Positions 21,605 through 31,356 are shown, numbered from the stretch's first letter. The stretch: 64,000 bases of DNA from Chitinophagales bacterium (GCA_026003335.1 BPHB01000001.1:1386591-1450590), one strand, 5' to 3'. The notes: generated by a model from the letters alone, not told the origin. Program-made: numbers and translations.

Positions 21605-24169
21605 ATGGCCCAAATCATGAGGGCATGCTTAGCATTGCTGGCAAGCAGCCTCCTACAACAAGCCGCAAGCCAAACGTCCTTCATCTCCAGCGGTGCCCTC
21701 TGGAAATATCATTCGGGCAGTGATCCCGGTGTATTATGGAACCAGTTTGGGTATAACGATTCTGCCTGGTTACAGGGACCTTCCCCTTTGGGATTTGGTG
21801 ATGGAGATGAGGCAACCGTTATTCCGGGAGGACCTGCCGGAAATCGGTATCCCACACACTATTTCAGACATCAGGTTATGATTGCCCACCCGGAACTGTT
21901 TCCTGCCTTTATCCTCCGGGTGAAACGGGATGACGGCATTGTAGTGTACATAAATGGTGCTGAAGTGTTCCGGGATAATATATCGGGCATACCCTCATAC
22001 AATTCCTGGGCTTCCGGACCTATTACGGATGATGGAAATGCCTGGCTCACCGCAATCCTTCCATCCTCCTTATTGATGCATGGCGTAAATCTGATAGCAG
22101 CGGAGGTGCACCAGATAAATGCTTCCAGCTCTGACCTTTCCTTTGACCTTGAACTATCCGGAGGACTGGCTCCACCAATAACTATTACGCGAGGCCCCTA
22201 TCTGCAACTCAGTACACCTAACAGCATATATCTCAGATGGACGACCAGTATAGCAACCGTTACGAGGGTGGACTTTGGAATTACTCCCGACAGCCTGAAT
22301 CAGAGCATAGCAAATACTGTGGCCTCTTCCCATCACAGTATACAACTGACCGGACTTTCCCCCGCTACCAGATACTTCTATGCCATCCGTGCAGGCAACC
22401 AAACCCTGCTGGGCGACTCCACCTGTTTTTTCTTTACTCCCCCACTCCCGGGCTCCGGGAAAACCGTAAGAGTATGGGTGACCGGTGATTGTGGCACCGG
22501 ACAATCTGTACAAACAAATGTGATGCACGCTTACCAAAATTTCATCGGTAACCAATATACTGACCTATGGCTTTTATTAGGTGATAATGCATACAACAAC
22601 GGCACTGAACAGGAATATCACACCAATTTCTTCCAGCCTTACATGAATGGAAAGGTTATGCGTCAGACTGTAATATTCCCGACTCCGGGCAATCATGATT
22701 ATGCCAATAATGTGGATTCGCTGGAAAGCCGGTTCAGACCTTACTTTCAATTGTTTGATTTACCCACAGCAGGCGAGACAGGTGGCATTCCCTCCGGAAC
22801 CGAAATGTATTACAGCTTTGACTATGCCAACGTCCATTTCATCAGCCTGGACTCCTACGGCACAGAAAACGGCAGTAAGCTATTTGATACCACAAGTGCT
22901 CAAATAAGCTGGCTTAAACAAGATCTTGCACACAACACTCAGAAGTGGACCATTGTCTACTGGCATCATCCTCCCTACACCAAGGGAAGCCACAATTCCG
23001 ACACAGAATATGAGCTTATTCAGATCAGAGATAAAGTCATACGTCTGCTTGATCAATACAAGGTTGATCTGGTTTTATGCGGCCATAGCCATAACTATGA
23101 ACGCTCCAAAATCATGAAGGGACATTATGGAACGGAAAGCACCTTTAATCCTCTAATGCATAATTTCAGCTCATCCAGCGCTCTCTATAACGGATCAGCC
23201 AATTCATGCCCCTACATTAAATCATCATCTAGCCCTCAAAATGAGGGCATTGTATATATAGTTGCCGGATCTGCAGGAAAGCTTGAAGGCACATCATCCG
23301 GTTACCCACATAATGCAATGTATTATTCCAACTCGCAGCAGGGCGGCTCTTTATACCTGGAAATTACCGGAAACAGGCTGGATGGTAAATGGATAGCCGA
23401 AGACGGCTCGGTACCTGATCAATTTACCATCATGAAAGATGTAAATATTCATACCACCTTGAATGCATCCGCGGGAGACAGCATACAACTTACTGCTTCT
23501 TGGGAAGGTCTCTATGACTGGTCACCACCGGCACCATCCGCTAAAAGCATTACGGTGTCCCCCTTGGTTTCTTCCCTGTATGTTGTTGATGACTCTTTTT
23601 ACAATTGCCTGCAGGATAGTTTTTACATTCAAGTATTAGTCACTATTTCAGGATATGTGCACACCAGAAACGGCAATCCCGTAAAGGGAGTGGCGATGAT
23701 TTTATCCGGAGACCGAAACGACACGACTATTACGGATGAGGCCGGTTTCTACACCTTCTCAGCAGAGGCAGGAGGAAATTACCTGATTACCGCTCTGGCT
23801 ACAGACAGTACAGCAAGCAACTCAGAAATCTCTACTGTTGATATTCTGCACATACGCAGGCACATTTTACATACAGACACACTTTCCCCACATCAAATCA
23901 TAGCTGCTGATGTCAATGAATCAAAAGATGTCAGCTCAGCAGATATCGCATGGATCCGTTCCGTTATTTTGGACAACCTACCAGGCTTTCCCTCCGGAAA
24001 GCAGTGGGAATTTATCCAAAGCGATGAAGTTTTTGGTGACCCTTTACATCCGTTCCCTTTTAGCAGCACACGCACCTATTCCCTGCTAAATAGTCATCAC
24101 ATGGATCAAAACTTTATCGGAATCCGATTAGGCGATGTATACAATCCGGGTGAGCCATCCGGACACTGA
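21605..24169 (+). CDS. Secreted purple acid phosphatase-like metallophosphoesterase with dockerin-like tail
   Basis: This 854-residue exported phosphoesterase probably releases phosphate from organic esters. A signal peptide (ALLASSLLQQAAS) is followed by a beta-sandwich domain (about 25-190) with RDDGIVVYINGAEV. A fibronectin-like domain opens with ITRGPYLQLS. The calcineurin-like core carries all metal motifs: GDCG, GDNAYNNG, GNHDY, HHPP and GHSHNYE. Near residue 690 there is a carboxypeptidase-regulatory-like domain (ISGYVHTRNGNPVKGV). A dockerin-like calcium-loop pair follows (ADVNESKDVSSADIAWI, then IRLGDVYNP at the end). No type IX tail is visible. An ATG at 21617 is an alternative start with a tidier signal peptide. 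The gene at 63294 is a paralogue. Confidence 0.88.
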   Translation: MAQIMRACLALLASSLLQQAASQTSFISSGALWKYHSGSDPGVLWNQFGYNDSAWLQGPSPLGFGDGDEATVIPGGPAGNRYPTHYFRHQVMIAHPELFPAFILRVKRDDGIVVYINGAEVFRDNISGIPSYNSWASGPITDDGNAWLTAILPSSLLMHGVNLIAAEVHQINASSSDLSFDLELSGGLAPPITITRGPYLQLSTPNSIYLRWTTSIATVTRVDFGITPDSLNQSIANTVASSHHSIQLTGLSPATRYFYAIRAGNQTLLGDSTCFFFTPPLPGSGKTVRVWVTGDCGTGQSVQTNVMHAYQNFIGNQYTDLWLLLGDNAYNNGTEQEYHTNFFQPYMNGKVMRQTVIFPTPGNHDYANNVDSLESRFRPYFQLFDLPTAGETGGIPSGTEMYYSFDYANVHFISLDSYGTENGSKLFDTTSAQISWLKQDLAHNTQKWTIVYWHHPPYTKGSHNSDTEYELIQIRDKVIRLLDQYKVDLVLCGHSHNYERSKIMKGHYGTESTFNPLMHNFSSSSALYNGSANSCPYIKSSSSPQNEGIVYIVAGSAGKLEGTSSGYPHNAMYYSNSQQGGSLYLEITGNRLDGKWIAEDGSVPDQFTIMKDVNIHTTLNASAGDSIQLTASWEGLYDWSPPAPSAKSITVSPLVSSLYVVDDSFYNCLQDSFYIQVLVTISGYVHTRNGNPVKGVAMILSGDRNDTTITDEAGFYTFSAEAGGNYLITALATDSTASNSEISTVDILHIRRHILHTDTLSPHQIIAADVNESKDVSSADIAWIRSVILDNLPGFPSGKQWEFIQSDEVFGDPLHPFPFSSTRTYSLLNSHHMDQNFIGIRLGDVYNPGEPSGH

Positions 24170-24258
24170 GGCGGACTTTTTCTTTTCGCCAGACCCTGCG
24201 CCAGTTAGAACAGCATGCCAAGTATGGAATAAAAATTCTTTCCGGGCACATAAAAATC

Positions 24259-24266
24259 TAACTTTG
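24259..24266 (+). promoter_or_regulatory. Promoter -7 element of mtaB, implying a near-leaderless mRNA
   Basis: TAACTTTG matches TAnnTTTG exactly and ends 8 bases before the mtaB ATG at 24275. A near-match to TTTG (TTTC, 24239-24242) sits 20 bases upstream. The start of transcription should fall within a few bases of the start codon. Confidence 0.6.
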
Positions 24267-24274
24267 CTCCCATC

Positions 24275-25615
24275 ATGACACCACCGAAGACCGTTGCTTT
24301 TTATACTCTGGGCTGCAAGCTCAACTTTTCCGAAACATCTGCTATTGCACGGCAGTTTACAGAAGCCGGATATGTAAAAGCACCTTTTGAGCAAGGCGCT
24401 GATGTCTATGTCATTAACACCTGCTCCGTTACGGAAAATGCCGACCGCGAATGCAGGCAAATCATCCGGAGGGCTTTGCGCCAAACTCCGGAATCGCAGG
24501 TGATTGTGATTGGTTGCTATGCCCAACTGCATCCCGAGGACATAGCCTCAATTCCGGGGGTAAGTCTTGTGCTGGGCACTGCCGAAAAATTCGATATCAT
24601 TGAGCATCTGCATAAAACCGGTGTACAACCTCATGTAGAGGTATCACCGATTCAGGAAGTGAATTTTTATGTACACGCGCATGCTGTCGGGGATCGCACC
24701 CGCGCCTTTCTGAAAGTACAGGACGGATGCGATTACAACTGTACTTTCTGCACCATTCCCCTGGCAAGAGGCCGAAGCCGCAGTCCACAGATCAGCACCC
24801 TCGTTGACCAAGCGCGCACTCTTGCTGCTACGGGTGTAAAGGAGATTGTTTTAACGGGAGTGAATATCGGTGACTTCGGTAAAGGCCCCTACGGTGGCAA
24901 TAAAAGAAAGGAAAATCTTCTTGCCCTACTCAAAGCTCTGGATAAAATTGAAGGCATTGCCCGTTTCCGTATTTCATCCATTGAGCCCAATCTTCTGCAT
25001 GAAGACATTATTGGCTTTGTGGCCGAATCCAAACGATTTGCTCCTCACTTCCACATTCCTCTGCAATCGGGCTCCAATGACATACTTAAAGCCATGCGCA
25101 GAAGATATTTACGTGAACTCTATGCCGAACGCGTGCACCTTATAAAACAGATTATGCCCCACTGTTGCATCGGAGTGGACGTAATAACCGGCTTTCCGGG
25201 AGAAACCCCTTCCCACTATATGGAAACATTTACCTTCCTCAATGAATTGGACATCGCTTACCTGCATGTTTTTACCTATTCCGAGCGACCGGATACGATA
25301 GCGGCAACCATGCATAATCCTGTACCCATATCCGAGCGCAAAAAAAGAACCGCCCAGCTGCGGAACCTATCGGCAAAAAAGAAGATGCATTTCTATCAGT
25401 TGCACCTGGGGCAAACACGACCTGTTTTATTTGAGTCCGAAAATCAGGATGGATTTATGTACGGCTTTACAGACAATTACATCCGGGTGCGGCATACTTT
25501 TGATATCGGCATGACTAATAAAATTATTCCCTGGAAACTAAAAAGCATACATAGCCGGGGCGAAATGCTCGGGCAACCAGCTGACAGCACATTGGCAGTG
25601 AGTACGGTAAATTGA
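24275..25615 (+). CDS. mtaB: tRNA (N6-L-threonylcarbamoyladenosine-37) methylthiotransferase MtaB
   Basis: MtaB is a radical-SAM enzyme that adds a methylthio group to t6A at tRNA position 37. Its 446 residues show the N-terminal cluster-binding domain with three cysteines (TLGCKLN, NTCSVTENAD, VIGCYAQ). The radical-SAM motif is CDYNCTFC, followed by IPLARGRSRS. A C-terminal TRAM-like segment includes GYTDNYIRVRHTFD-type text. Length and cysteine spacing fit MtaB better than MiaB. It is the first of three plus-strand genes (mtaB, sucD, fabG) with short gaps of 28 and 4 bases. Confidence 0.92.
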   Translation: MTPPKTVAFYTLGCKLNFSETSAIARQFTEAGYVKAPFEQGADVYVINTCSVTENADRECRQIIRRALRQTPESQVIVIGCYAQLHPEDIASIPGVSLVLGTAEKFDIIEHLHKTGVQPHVEVSPIQEVNFYVHAHAVGDRTRAFLKVQDGCDYNCTFCTIPLARGRSRSPQISTLVDQARTLAATGVKEIVLTGVNIGDFGKGPYGGNKRKENLLALLKALDKIEGIARFRISSIEPNLLHEDIIGFVAESKRFAPHFHIPLQSGSNDILKAMRRRYLRELYAERVHLIKQIMPHCCIGVDVITGFPGETPSHYMETFTFLNELDIAYLHVFTYSERPDTIAATMHNPVPISERKKRTAQLRNLSAKKKMHFYQLHLGQTRPVLFESENQDGFMYGFTDNYIRVRHTFDIGMTNKIIPWKLKSIHSRGEMLGQPADSTLAVSTVN

Positions 25616-25643
25616 TGTATTTTAGTCCACAAAGAGCAACAAC

Positions 25644-26531
25644 ATGAGTGTATTGGTTAACAGAAATTCAAGGGTTTTAGTACAGGGCTTTACCGGAAAA
25701 GAAGGTACCTTCCACGCCACCCAAATGATTGAATACGGCACCTGTGTGGTGGGAGGGGTTACCCCCGGCAAGGGAGGAACACAGCATCTTGACCGGCCGG
25801 TTTTTAATACCGTAGAACAAGCCGTAAAGGAAACTGAGTGCAATGTGTCGGTGATATTTGTTCCTCCGGCCTATGCTGCGGATGCTATTCTGGAAGCTGC
25901 CGATGCCGGAATAGAGGTAATTGTCTGTATTACCGAAGGCATTCCGGTAAAGGATATGATGCAGGTAAAAAGCTATTTAAGCCGAAAAAATTGTACGCTC
26001 ATTGGGCCCAACTGCCCGGGAGTTATCACCCCGGGAGAAGCCAAGGTAGGCATTATGCCGGGCTTTATACACAAACCCGGCACGGTGGGTATTGTATCCC
26101 GTTCAGGAACGCTTACTTATGAAGCCGTAGATCAGGTAACCAAAGCCGGTTTAGGACAGTCCACCTGCATAGGCATTGGAGGCGACCCCATAGTGGGCAC
26201 TACCACACTGGAAGCGGTGAAGCTGCTGATGGATGACCCGGAAACCGAGGGTATTATCCTTATTGGTGAAATAGGCGGCAGCATGGAAACAGAAGCCGCC
26301 CGATGGATAGCCCAACACGGTACTAAGCCGGTGGTAGGATTCATTGCCGGACGTACCGCCCCTCCAGGTAGACGAATGGGCCATGCCGGGGCTATCATCG
26401 GTGGGAAGGATGACACAGCAGCAGCCAAGATGCAGGTAATGGCTGAATGCGGTATTTATGTAGTGGAGTCACCAGCAGACATAGGCACTACTATGGCAGA
26501 TGCCCTGACAAAGGTTTCCACACAAAGCTAA
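25644..26531 (+). CDS. sucD: Succinate-CoA ligase (ADP-forming) alpha subunit
   Basis: The alpha subunit of succinyl-CoA synthetase binds CoA and carries the phosphohistidine intermediate of this TCA-cycle step. The 295-residue protein has the CoA-binding Rossmann domain ([20 protein letters not shown]), [20 protein letters not shown], and the active-site histidine in [13 protein letters not shown]. The length is typical. The beta subunit gene is not in the window, which is common in this phylum, where sucC and sucD are often apart. It is separated from fabG by 4 bases. Confidence 0.96.
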   Translation: MSVLVNRNSRVLVQGFTGKEGTFHATQMIEYGTCVVGGVTPGKGGTQHLDRPVFNTVEQAVKETECNVSVIFVPPAYAADAILEAADAGIEVIVCITEGIPVKDMMQVKSYLSRKNCTLIGPNCPGVITPGEAKVGIMPGFIHKPGTVGIVSRSGTLTYEAVDQVTKAGLGQSTCIGIGGDPIVGTTTLEAVKLLMDDPETEGIILIGEIGGSMETEAARWIAQHGTKPVVGFIAGRTAPPGRRMGHAGAIIGGKDDTAAAKMQVMAECGIYVVESPADIGTTMADALTKVSTQS

Positions 26532-26535
26532 GCCC

Positions 26536-27282
26536 ATGCAATTGCTTGCCGGAAAAATTGCCCTCATCACCGGAGGTTCCCGCGGTATCGGTGAGGCTAT
26601 TACCCAAAAATTTGCCATGCACGGAGCGCAGGTGGCTTTTACCTACAAGCATTCAGCCGATCGGGCCCAAGCCCTTGAAGCCAAACTGTCCCAAGCAGGT
26701 ATCCGCTGCAAGAGCTACTGCTCTGATGCCTCTGATTTCTCCGCCTCTGAACGTCTGGTGGAATCCGTATTGCACGACTTCGGTAGAATTGATATTCTGG
26801 TGAACAATGCAGGAATCACCCGCGATGCACTCCTGCTGCGGATGACCGAAGTACAGTGGGATGAAGTTATCCATAACAACCTGAAATCCGTATTCAACTT
26901 AACCCGCTTTGTTTCCTGGCACATGCTCAAGCAAAAGTCGGGTGCTATTATAAATATCACCTCTATCATCGGGTTGATTGGCAACCCCGGCCAGGCCAAT
27001 TATGCTTCAGCCAAAGCTGGCATCATTGCTTTCACCAAAACCATTTCACAGGAGCTGGGTTCCAGAAAAATACGCTGCAATGCAATAGCTCCCGGCTTTA
27101 TTGATACTGAAATGACACGTGCGCTGGACGAAAAAACCGCCCATGCCATGTTGCAGAAGATACCCATGGGGCGACTGGGCACCGCAGAAGAAGTAGCCAA
27201 CACCGCACTTTTTCTGGCTTCCGACCTTTCCAGCTATATCAACGGACAGGTTATCAGCGTTTGCGGAGGCATGTACAGATAA
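26536..27282 (+). CDS. fabG: 3-oxoacyl-[acyl-carrier-protein] reductase
   Basis: FabG reduces 3-oxoacyl-ACP with NADPH in fatty acid synthesis. The 248-residue short-chain dehydrogenase has the cofactor loop TGGSRGIGEA (12-21), NNAGIT (90-95) and the catalytic set S143, Y156 and K160 in ITSIIGLIGNPG and YASAKAG. The C-terminal region (APGFIDTEMTRAL, then GQVISVCGGMYR) is typical of FabG. It lies directly after sucD and is probably co-transcribed with it. Other short-chain dehydrogenases share this fold, but overall identity to FabG motifs is high. Confidence 0.93.
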   Translation: MQLLAGKIALITGGSRGIGEAITQKFAMHGAQVAFTYKHSADRAQALEAKLSQAGIRCKSYCSDASDFSASERLVESVLHDFGRIDILVNNAGITRDALLLRMTEVQWDEVIHNNLKSVFNLTRFVSWHMLKQKSGAIINITSIIGLIGNPGQANYASAKAGIIAFTKTISQELGSRKIRCNAIAPGFIDTEMTRALDEKTAHAMLQKIPMGRLGTAEEVANTALFLASDLSSYINGQVISVCGGMYR

Positions 27283-27301
27283 TTGCCCTTATTGAATGTG
27301 G

Positions 27302-27328
27302 TTTGCCGCCTGCGGTTTGTTTAATTTG
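27302..27328 (+). promoter_or_regulatory. Probable promoter of the VWA-like membrane protein gene
   Basis: TTTG at 27302-27305 and TTAATTTG at 27321-27328 are spaced 19 bases start to start. The -7 element differs from TAnnTTTG at one base. Transcription would start near 27335, about 65 bases before the TTG start codon. Confidence 0.4.
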
Positions 27329-27399
27329 CACAGCGAGAAGATACGCAATAACGTATCACAGCAACAGCTAATCATTACCGCGGTAAAAGAAGTTCGGAT

Positions 27400-29505
27400 T
27401 TGATTTCATTTCAACAACCCTCCAGTTATATCCTGCTTTGCCTTCTGCCTGGCATACTTTACGCAGGTTTGCTGTACTACCGGCATTACTTTATTAAAGA
27501 CCCTACTCCTTTCCAGAAACACCTGATGAAATTTCTGGGCTTCTTGCGCTTTTTGTCTGCCAGTGTTCTTGCCATACTGCTGCTTTCTCCGTTTTTAAAA
27601 TTCAAAATAACCGAAATCCGCAAGCCCGCTATTCTCATCCTGCAGGATAATTCAGAATCTATAAAGAACAGTCTCTCTTCAGTAGATTCCCTCACATACA
27701 GAAATGCGTTGCTGAGAATGGTTGAAAGGCTCAAAAACACCTTTGACGTCAGGGAATATTCCTTTAGCGAGTCTTTAACACCGGGAATAGATTTCTCTTT
27801 CAGCGGAAAGATTACCAATCTGTCTGAAAGCCTGAATGAACTTATATCTTTATACAGCAGTGAAAACACGGGGGCTCTCGTTGTGGCAACTGATGGTATC
27901 TACAACAAAGGGGGCAATCCGTTGTATGCAGGACGCTCTCTCAAATTCCCCATATACACTATTGCCCTCGGGGACACTTCCCCAAAAAAGGACCTTAAGA
28001 TAAACCGTGTTCTGTACAATGAGATTGTATATCTGAATGATAAATTCCGCATTCGCGTGGAAGCAGAAGCCATTAACTTTCCTGGGGCCCGCACTGTGAT
28101 ACAGGTGAGCGCACTCAGTGATGCCGGTTCGGGTCTTGACACACAAAGCAAAGAGGTAGATTTTTCACCTTCAGGTTTTGCTGATGCCGAATTTATACTG
28201 GAAGCCTCAAAGCCGGGTTTGCTGAAATACAGGGTTCGTCTGATTCCAGTGGCGGGAGAATTTACAGCTGTCAATAATTCTATGGATATTTTCATTGACG
28301 TTCTGGACAGCCGGCAGAAAATACTTCTGCTTGCTCATGCTCCTCATCCGGATTTAGCGGCTCTCAAACGCAGCATAGAAAACAATAAGAATTATGAGGT
28401 GGTTTTGAAAATTGGTAATGATATAACCTCGGCAGCTGTGGAAGATTTTCAGGTAGTTATTCTGCATCAATTACCTTCCCGCAATTTTCCGATACCCGCA
28501 ATCCAGGAACAAATAAAAAAGCGGAGAATACCGGTGTTTTACATCGTAGGTGCACGCACGGATATGCGCTTATTCAACTCTGCCCAGTCTGTTATGGAAA
28601 TCCGCACGCAAGGAGCAGGGATGAACGAAGTGCTTCCCGCCTTCCAAGCCGACTTTTCACTGTTCACTATTTCGGAGGAATTGAGCCGACAGCTCGGTGA
28701 ATGGCCTCCGGTGTTCAGCCCATTCGGGGAATTCAGTGCGTCTCCTGCTGCACGGAAGCTGCTGCTGCAGAAAATCGGTTCCGTGCAGACAAACTACCCT
28801 CTGATGCTTTTTGACGAAACCTCAGGACAGAAAATTGCCATTCTTAGCGGGGAAGGCTTGTGGCGCTGGTCTGCCTATAACTACCGCGAGACAGGGAATC
28901 AAAATGCATTCCATGAGCTGATAGGTAAAACCATACAGTATCTATCAGTCAAAGAAGATAAAAGACAGTTTAAAGTGAGGATGCCCAAAAATGTATTTTA
29001 TGAAAATGAGCCAATAACCATGCAGGCGGAGTTGTATAATGACAGTTATGAACTTATAAATACTCCCGATGTAGCCATTACGATTGTAGATGAAGAGGGG
29101 AAAGAGTTTCCTTATTTATTTGACAAGACTTCCAACGGCTATGCCTTGGATGCAGGTAATTTTCCGGTAGGCGATTATACCTTTCGTGCCGTAGCAAAGC
29201 TGGGAGGACGCGAATTAAGCTATACTGGCAAGTTTTCAGTTATCCCGCTGCAACTTGAAGCGTACAATACGGTAGCAAACCACCAGTTATTATATCAGCT
29301 CAGCCAGAAATCGGGAGGTAAAATGTTTCGGCCAGATCAAATAGACGCTCTGACCGATTCCCTGCTGAATAATAACCAAATAAAAGCGGTCATGTACAGT
29401 ACCTACCGGACCAGTTCGGTCATTGATCTTTGGTGGCTGCTTTTGGTAGTCAGCGGAATGCTTGCCCTGGAGTGGTTTATCCGCAAATACGAAGGCGGCT
29501 ATTAA
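27400..29505 (+). CDS. Membrane-anchored VWA-like protein
   Basis: This 701-residue protein of unknown function resembles BatA/BatB-like and other VWA-containing membrane proteins. Two hydrophobic helices lie at the N-terminus (about 8-26 and 45-65). A VWA-like domain follows, opening ILILQDNSESI and containing LVVATDGIYNKGG. The middle is a large beta-rich periplasmic region. One transmembrane helix (LWWLLLVVSGMLALEWFI) sits just before the C-terminal RKYEGGY. The start codon is TTG, as no in-frame ATG precedes the first helix. The VWA metal site looks partial (D-N-S-E-S instead of D-x-S-x-S), so metal binding is uncertain. It is followed by uvrC, which has its own promoter. Confidence 0.75.
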   Translation: MISFQQPSSYILLCLLPGILYAGLLYYRHYFIKDPTPFQKHLMKFLGFLRFLSASVLAILLLSPFLKFKITEIRKPAILILQDNSESIKNSLSSVDSLTYRNALLRMVERLKNTFDVREYSFSESLTPGIDFSFSGKITNLSESLNELISLYSSENTGALVVATDGIYNKGGNPLYAGRSLKFPIYTIALGDTSPKKDLKINRVLYNEIVYLNDKFRIRVEAEAINFPGARTVIQVSALSDAGSGLDTQSKEVDFSPSGFADAEFILEASKPGLLKYRVRLIPVAGEFTAVNNSMDIFIDVLDSRQKILLLAHAPHPDLAALKRSIENNKNYEVVLKIGNDITSAAVEDFQVVILHQLPSRNFPIPAIQEQIKKRRIPVFYIVGARTDMRLFNSAQSVMEIRTQGAGMNEVLPAFQADFSLFTISEELSRQLGEWPPVFSPFGEFSASPAARKLLLQKIGSVQTNYPLMLFDETSGQKIAILSGEGLWRWSAYNYRETGNQNAFHELIGKTIQYLSVKEDKRQFKVRMPKNVFYENEPITMQAELYNDSYELINTPDVAITIVDEEGKEFPYLFDKTSNGYALDAGNFPVGDYTFRAVAKLGGRELSYTGKFSVIPLQLEAYNTVANHQLLYQLSQKSGGKMFRPDQIDALTDSLLNNNQIKAVMYSTYRTSSVIDLWWLLLVVSGMLALEWFIRKYEGGY

Positions 29506-29526
29506 TTACCTTGCCCTGCTGACGGT

Positions 29527-29534
29527 TAATTTTG
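29527..29534 (+). promoter_or_regulatory. Promoter -7 element of uvrC, implying a near-leaderless mRNA
   Basis: TAATTTTG matches TAnnTTTG and ends 7 bases before the uvrC ATG. A TTG at 29511-29513 is close to the -33 position. The predicted transcription start lies at or within a few bases of the start codon. Confidence 0.6.
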
Positions 29535-29541
29535 TTTCAGC

Positions 29542-31356
29542 ATGACACCGGAAGCGTTTAAAAAAATTCAGGACACCTTACCGCAGGAACCGGGGGTTTA
29601 TAAGTTTTCTGATAAGTACGGACGTTTGATTTATGTGGGAAAGGCCCGCAATCTGCGCAACCGCATTTCATCCTACTTTAAATCCGGACATGACAATTAC
29701 AAAACCCATGTGCTTAGCCGGAAGACAGAGCGCATTGATTTCGTAGTGGTGCAAACCGAGCAGGATGCTTTGCTGCTGGAAAATCTGCTGATTAAGGAAA
29801 ATCAACCCCGCTACAATATTCAGCTCAGAGATGACAAGACCTATCCTTACATCTGTATTAAAAACGAGAGATTTCCTCGTATCTTTCTCACCCGCAGACC
29901 CCTGGCTGACGGATCGGAATATCTGGGACCCTACACTTCAGTCAAAAAAGTACGTAGCCTTTTACAGTTGCTGCAGGAGATTTTTCCGCTTCGTACGTGC
30001 AATCTTAATCTGTCTTCTAAAAATGTTGAAGCCGGAAAATTTAAAGTGTGTCTGGAATATCATATCGGCAATTGTCTGGGGCCGTGCGAAAACCTTCAGT
30101 CTGAAGAGGCCTACAATGAAACTATCGCGCATGTGAGAAATGTGTTGAAAGGACGAATCAGTCCTGTACTTGCAGAGCTGAAAAAACAGATGCTGCATTT
30201 TGCCGAAAAATATGAGTTTGAAAAAGCCGCTCAAATAAAGAAAAAAATAGAGCTGCTGGAGAACTATCAAAGCCGGTCAACCGTAGTCAACCCTTCTATT
30301 GACAACGTAGATGTTTTTTCCATTATTGACGGAGAAAAACAAGCTTATGTTAACTATCTGAAAGTAGTGCAGGGAGGTATCACACAAACAAAAACCATTG
30401 AACTTCATAAAAAGCTGGATGAAAGCCAGGAAGAGATTTTACTATTTGCCATCACATTACTCCGAGAAGAATTTAAAAGTGAATCACGGGAAGTGATAGT
30501 ACCCTTCCCTTTACAATTACCAGACAGCAACCTTTTGGTGACCGTACCTCAGCGGGGTGATAAGAAAAGATTACTGGAATTATCCCTCAGCAACGCTGCC
30601 TATTATCAGAGCAGCCGACCATTTGCACCCCAAGCCAGGCGACCTGAGGTACTGGAAATAATGCAGAGGGATTTTCGCCTGCCATCCGTACCGCTTCACA
30701 TTGAATGCTTTGACAATTCGGGTTTTCAGGGCAGCCATCAGGTTGCCGCAGTGGTCGTCTTCAAAGACGGAAAGCCCTCTAAAAAGGATTACCGGCACTA
30801 TAACATCAAAACGGTGACTGGTCAAAATGACTTTGCTTCAATGGAGGAAGCTGTTTACCGCAGATATAAGGCTTTACAACAAGAGGGTGCCTCCTTTCCT
30901 CAGCTTATTATTATTGATGGCGGAAAAGGACAGCTTAATGCAGCTATAAAAGCTCTGAGCACACTTGGGCTGGAAAAGAAAATTCCGATTATCAGCATAG
31001 CTAAAAAGCTTGAGGAAATATATGTTCCGGATGATCCGCTGCCGTTACATCTGGATAAACGGTCCCCTTCACTCCAGCTTATTCAGCGTATACGGAACGA
31101 AGCGCATAGGTTTGCGATTACGTTTTATCAGAACAAACGCGATAGCAGTACGCTGAAAACACACCTTACCGCCATTCCGGGTATTGGCGAAAAAACCAGC
31201 AGCATGCTTTTAAAGAAATTCAGATCAGAGAAAAAAATAAGGCAAGCTTCTTTTGAAGAGCTTGCCTCATTGGTCGGTTCAGCGCGGGCTCAGGCTATAA
31301 TGAACTACTATGCCCGCTCAGAGGTTAATACGACCACAAATCATGTTCAAAGGTGA
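29542..31356 (+). CDS. uvrC: Excinuclease ABC subunit C
   Basis: UvrC makes both incisions around DNA lesions in nucleotide excision repair. Its 604 residues show the GIY-YIG nuclease (PGVYKFSDKYGRLIYVGKAR, residues 18-37). A UVR motif that contacts UvrB follows (FEKAAQIKKKIELL, near 227-240). Next come the RNase H-like second nuclease (ECFDNSGFQGS, IIIDGGKGQL) and C-terminal helix-hairpin-helix repeats (LTAIPGIGEKTSSMLLKKF). The length is normal. The last 32 bases overlap the end of gldN on the opposite strand. Confidence 0.96.
   Translation: MTPEAFKKIQDTLPQEPGVYKFSDKYGRLIYVGKARNLRNRISSYFKSGHDNYKTHVLSRKTERIDFVVVQTEQDALLLENLLIKENQPRYNIQLRDDKTYPYICIKNERFPRIFLTRRPLADGSEYLGPYTSVKKVRSLLQLLQEIFPLRTCNLNLSSKNVEAGKFKVCLEYHIGNCLGPCENLQSEEAYNETIAHVRNVLKGRISPVLAELKKQMLHFAEKYEFEKAAQIKKKIELLENYQSRSTVVNPSIDNVDVFSIIDGEKQAYVNYLKVVQGGITQTKTIELHKKLDESQEEILLFAITLLREEFKSESREVIVPFPLQLPDSNLLVTVPQRGDKKRLLELSLSNAAYYQSSRPFAPQARRPEVLEIMQRDFRLPSVPLHIECFDNSGFQGSHQVAAVVVFKDGKPSKKDYRHYNIKTVTGQNDFASMEEAVYRRYKALQQEGASFPQLIIIDGGKGQLNAAIKALSTLGLEKKIPIISIAKKLEEIYVPDDPLPLHLDKRSPSLQLIQRIRNEAHRFAITFYQNKRDSSTLKTHLTAIPGIGEKTSSMLLKKFRSEKKIRQASFEELASLVGSARAQAIMNYYARSEVNTTTNHVQR

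Noticed and set aside
24170-24205. GGCG...CGCC hairpin after the phosphatase gene as a terminator
   Set aside because: The stem is only four pairs with a long T-rich loop and no following U-tract.
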